NCBI RefSeq assembly: GCF_027942865.1 | Contig: NC_134526.1 | Coordinates: forward strand, 12,246,284 to 12,310,283 | Length of the DNA stretch: 64,000 nucleotides | Direction: 5' to 3' | Origin: Odontesthes bonariensis | Lineage: Eukaryota; Chordata; Actinopteri; Atheriniformes; Atherinopsidae | In this document: positions 61,837 to 64,000 of the stretch, in pieces | Position numbering within the stretch: the stretch's first letter is position 1 | Layout of the letters: each line of letters starts with the position of its first letter | Made by a program: the position numbers and the translations under genes | The notes under the pieces: model-generated | What the model was told of the DNA's origin: nothing | What the model saw: only the letters and a program-made list of their open reading frames with translations | Databases searched by the model: none

Positions 61837-63208
61837 AGATTTGTGTGAAGAGCTGCTACTTCTTCAGCGTCAGTCATTCATTTTGGTGTCGAAACTTCCA
61901 AGAGAGTATTGGGCATGGGAACCTGATGAGTGATACGCTCATATTAACATCCGCTGACAAATACACTGACAATACAGTTGAACAAAAGACATTAGGGATA
62001 GGAGGAGGCAGACTGACACCCTTGGGGGGAAACTGATTGCCACTAAGACTGCCATTTTGTAGAATATATCATAGGCACAAAAATAGACATGCAAAAACAG
62101 CTGCAGACAGTGATTCTTCAAACAGTTGTATGCAAAACAGCCCCCAGAATCCTTTGATTTTTACCTTTCTAGACTCCTGACTGTTGGGAATGGTTTGTTT
62201 TGAATCCAAGGTTATCCATTACAGTTACACAAACCAATCTGTTTCTCTCTGAACCTTGTTCAGGACTTTACCAGCATGTGTTAGCAGGTCTTGATGATTG
62301 ATCTTTTAAACCTCCAGATGAGGTCAAAACCAACTCTTCTGTGATTGAACGGTCTGCTTCTGTGAGACACAAAGGTCACGTGCCGGGTCGGTCTGTGCAC
62401 CACCAATCAAAGGCCAATTATTTTTTCCATTCTCCACTAAACAAAGTCACTCAGTGTTCTCTAGCTAATTTGATCTTACTCTATTTGTTGTTATAAAGGT
62501 AAAGTGTGTTTTTATGAAGCTGAAAACATAGCTTTTACCAAGCTAAAAACATTAAATTCATAATGTAACAAAACCATCTCAGCAGGAGAATATTGAGCTA
62601 TTTTGCCTAAAACTGTCAAGGAGGCCTGTGGGAATTTCAGCTTTTGTCCTATGTTCTTGTCCATCTGTTTCTATTAAATATAAGCCTGAGTGGGATATTT
62701 TTCATTTACTGTGTGCATGTTAATACACACAGAGTGTTTCTTGTAGATGTGCACTGAGCCAGACTCCTTGCAAGTTAGCCTTGAGCTAAAAACACAGAGC
62801 TGCTGCGTCAACGTAGATGTTCATTAAGCCTGATGAAAACAGAGCAGAGATGAGCCATTTCCACAAAGCATCCAGAAATAAGCAAAGAGGCTGAAATTGC
62901 CATTGTTATAATATGTGAGAAGAACGTAAGTAATATCAACACAATGGAAATCCCTTTGGCCTCCACTAATATGTAATGACAGAGCTAGACCTGTTGTATA
63001 GGCTACAGTTCCGACACCAACCTGTAAACAGCACAGACATACATACCTCCACACACAAACACATACTGAGCAGGCTGAATTTCATCACTACTCATGCTAA
63101 ACAACATTTATTAAAAAGCCCCCATTCCTCTGTGCACCCGTCTTTCTGACTAGTGTGTAGCACAAACACCCACAGATTGCACACATCACCTCACGGATGT
63201 GCTAAGGT

Positions 63209-63232
63209 ACACACACACACACACACACACAC
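63209..63232. repeat. (AC)n microsatellite
   Basis: Twelve AC units, uninterrupted, then ATGAACACATAC. Confidence 0.9.
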
Positions 63233-64000
63233 ATGAACACATACAGTTGGAGCCAGCTTGGTGTGCCCTAAGAACTGAGCTTGTTGGAATCAAATTATTT
63301 CTCTCTCTCACCGCCCACAGAAGGAGAAGGGCAGGCAGAGTCAGTCCCAATGCACTAAAGATTGGACTGCCTCAGCGCGTGTCCTGGGGTCTGAAATACA
63401 AATCAGCCTCTCCTCCAGTCAGCTGGAGTTGGCCCCTCTCCCAGTGGCCTGTCAGCATGGCCGTCTGTGGCATTAAAAAAAGGCAAACAAATAATAAGAG
63501 GTGTAAAAGAAAAAATACTGCCGATGTTGTCCTCTGAAGGCCCCCCTCCACACTCTCAGGGGTATGCTATTACTTTAACAATCATCCTGTTTGATGTGTT
63601 ACTCTTGTATTAGGAGCACATTTGGGCTTCATCTGTGTCTCGAGGAGGATGAGGGGGATATTATGGGAGTCAAAAGGAGTCCAATAATGTAAACTACCTT
63701 TTTCATTTAGAAGAACATCTGGGGATTTTGGATTACACTAAGGATAGACTGGAAGACGTAAAAACCACACGGCCTTGACAATCTCTCCCTCTCTGACAAT
63801 CTATATCAGACATAATGGAAATGAGTCACATAAACTGCTAACACAACTATTCTATGTTGAAAAGGCTGTATATTCTTGTATGTTAAAAATATCTGCTTTA
63901 CAGCTCTGAGAAGAAGATGATTAGAATGAAAAAAAAACATCCTAGTTGCATTACCATTGTCTTGTTGAAAAGATAAATGGAGCTATTGTTGAGTAAGGAC

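Larger units (their letters stand above)
59628..64000. other. right end of window, no confirmed gene
   Basis: Apart from one candidate minus-strand exon, an RFX-type motif (61823-61836) and a CA microsatellite (63209-63232), nothing was recognised. Open frames on both strands are short and lack splice logic. Confidence 0.5.

Overview
The window is vertebrate nuclear DNA, most likely from a ray-finned fish. Genes are split by canonical GT-AG introns, there are no operons or bacterial ribosome binding sites, and Tc1-, hAT- and Harbinger-like transposon relics of teleost type are present. I rebuilt three protein genes from exon junctions and reading phase: elavl3 (HuC) on the plus strand, and prkcsh (glucosidase II beta) and pde4a (cAMP phosphodiesterase 4A) on the minus strand. 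All three lie on human 19p13.2. PRKCSH and ELAVL3 are also convergent neighbours in human, so this looks like a conserved block. The species cannot be named from sequence alone.

Region 1-16.7 kb: elavl3 upstream DNA, a promoter with two candidate start regions (near 1,950 and 2,285), a first coding exon of only three codons, a 6.66-kb first intron holding a near-canonical REST/NRSF (RE1) site, and six further coding exons for a 359-residue protein with three RRMs. A 3'UTR follows whose end is not resolved. Region 16.7-22.1 kb: the gap between the convergent genes, with a Harbinger-like 5' fragment next to a Tc1-like relic. Region 22.1-26.7 kb: prkcsh, 16 coding exons, 535 residues, signal peptide to HDEL, with an untranslated first exon and a CCAAT/NRF1 promoter. 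Region 26.7-30.8 kb: no gene seen; part may be pde4a 3'UTR. Region 30.8-44.4 kb: pde4a, with a 15-exon long form (744 residues, UCR1 + UCR2 + catalytic domain) and an internal first exon for a supershort PDE4A1-like form (about 560 residues). Region 44.4-64 kb: mostly noncoding, with two MITE-scale or simple repeats, possible regulatory blocks, and two unassigned candidate minus-strand exons at 59.3-61.2 kb.

The three genes do not form a pathway. elavl3 makes a neuronal RNA-binding protein, prkcsh the ER glucosidase II regulatory subunit, and pde4a a cAMP hydrolase. The most interesting items are the supershort PDE4A exon, whose usual initiator Met is replaced by an ACG Thr codon and extended upstream; an ERK-type PQSP motif in pde4a; the RE1 site and NAGNAG acceptor of elavl3; a 39-bp near-perfect palindrome; two full RFX X-boxes; and two well-bounded MITEs.
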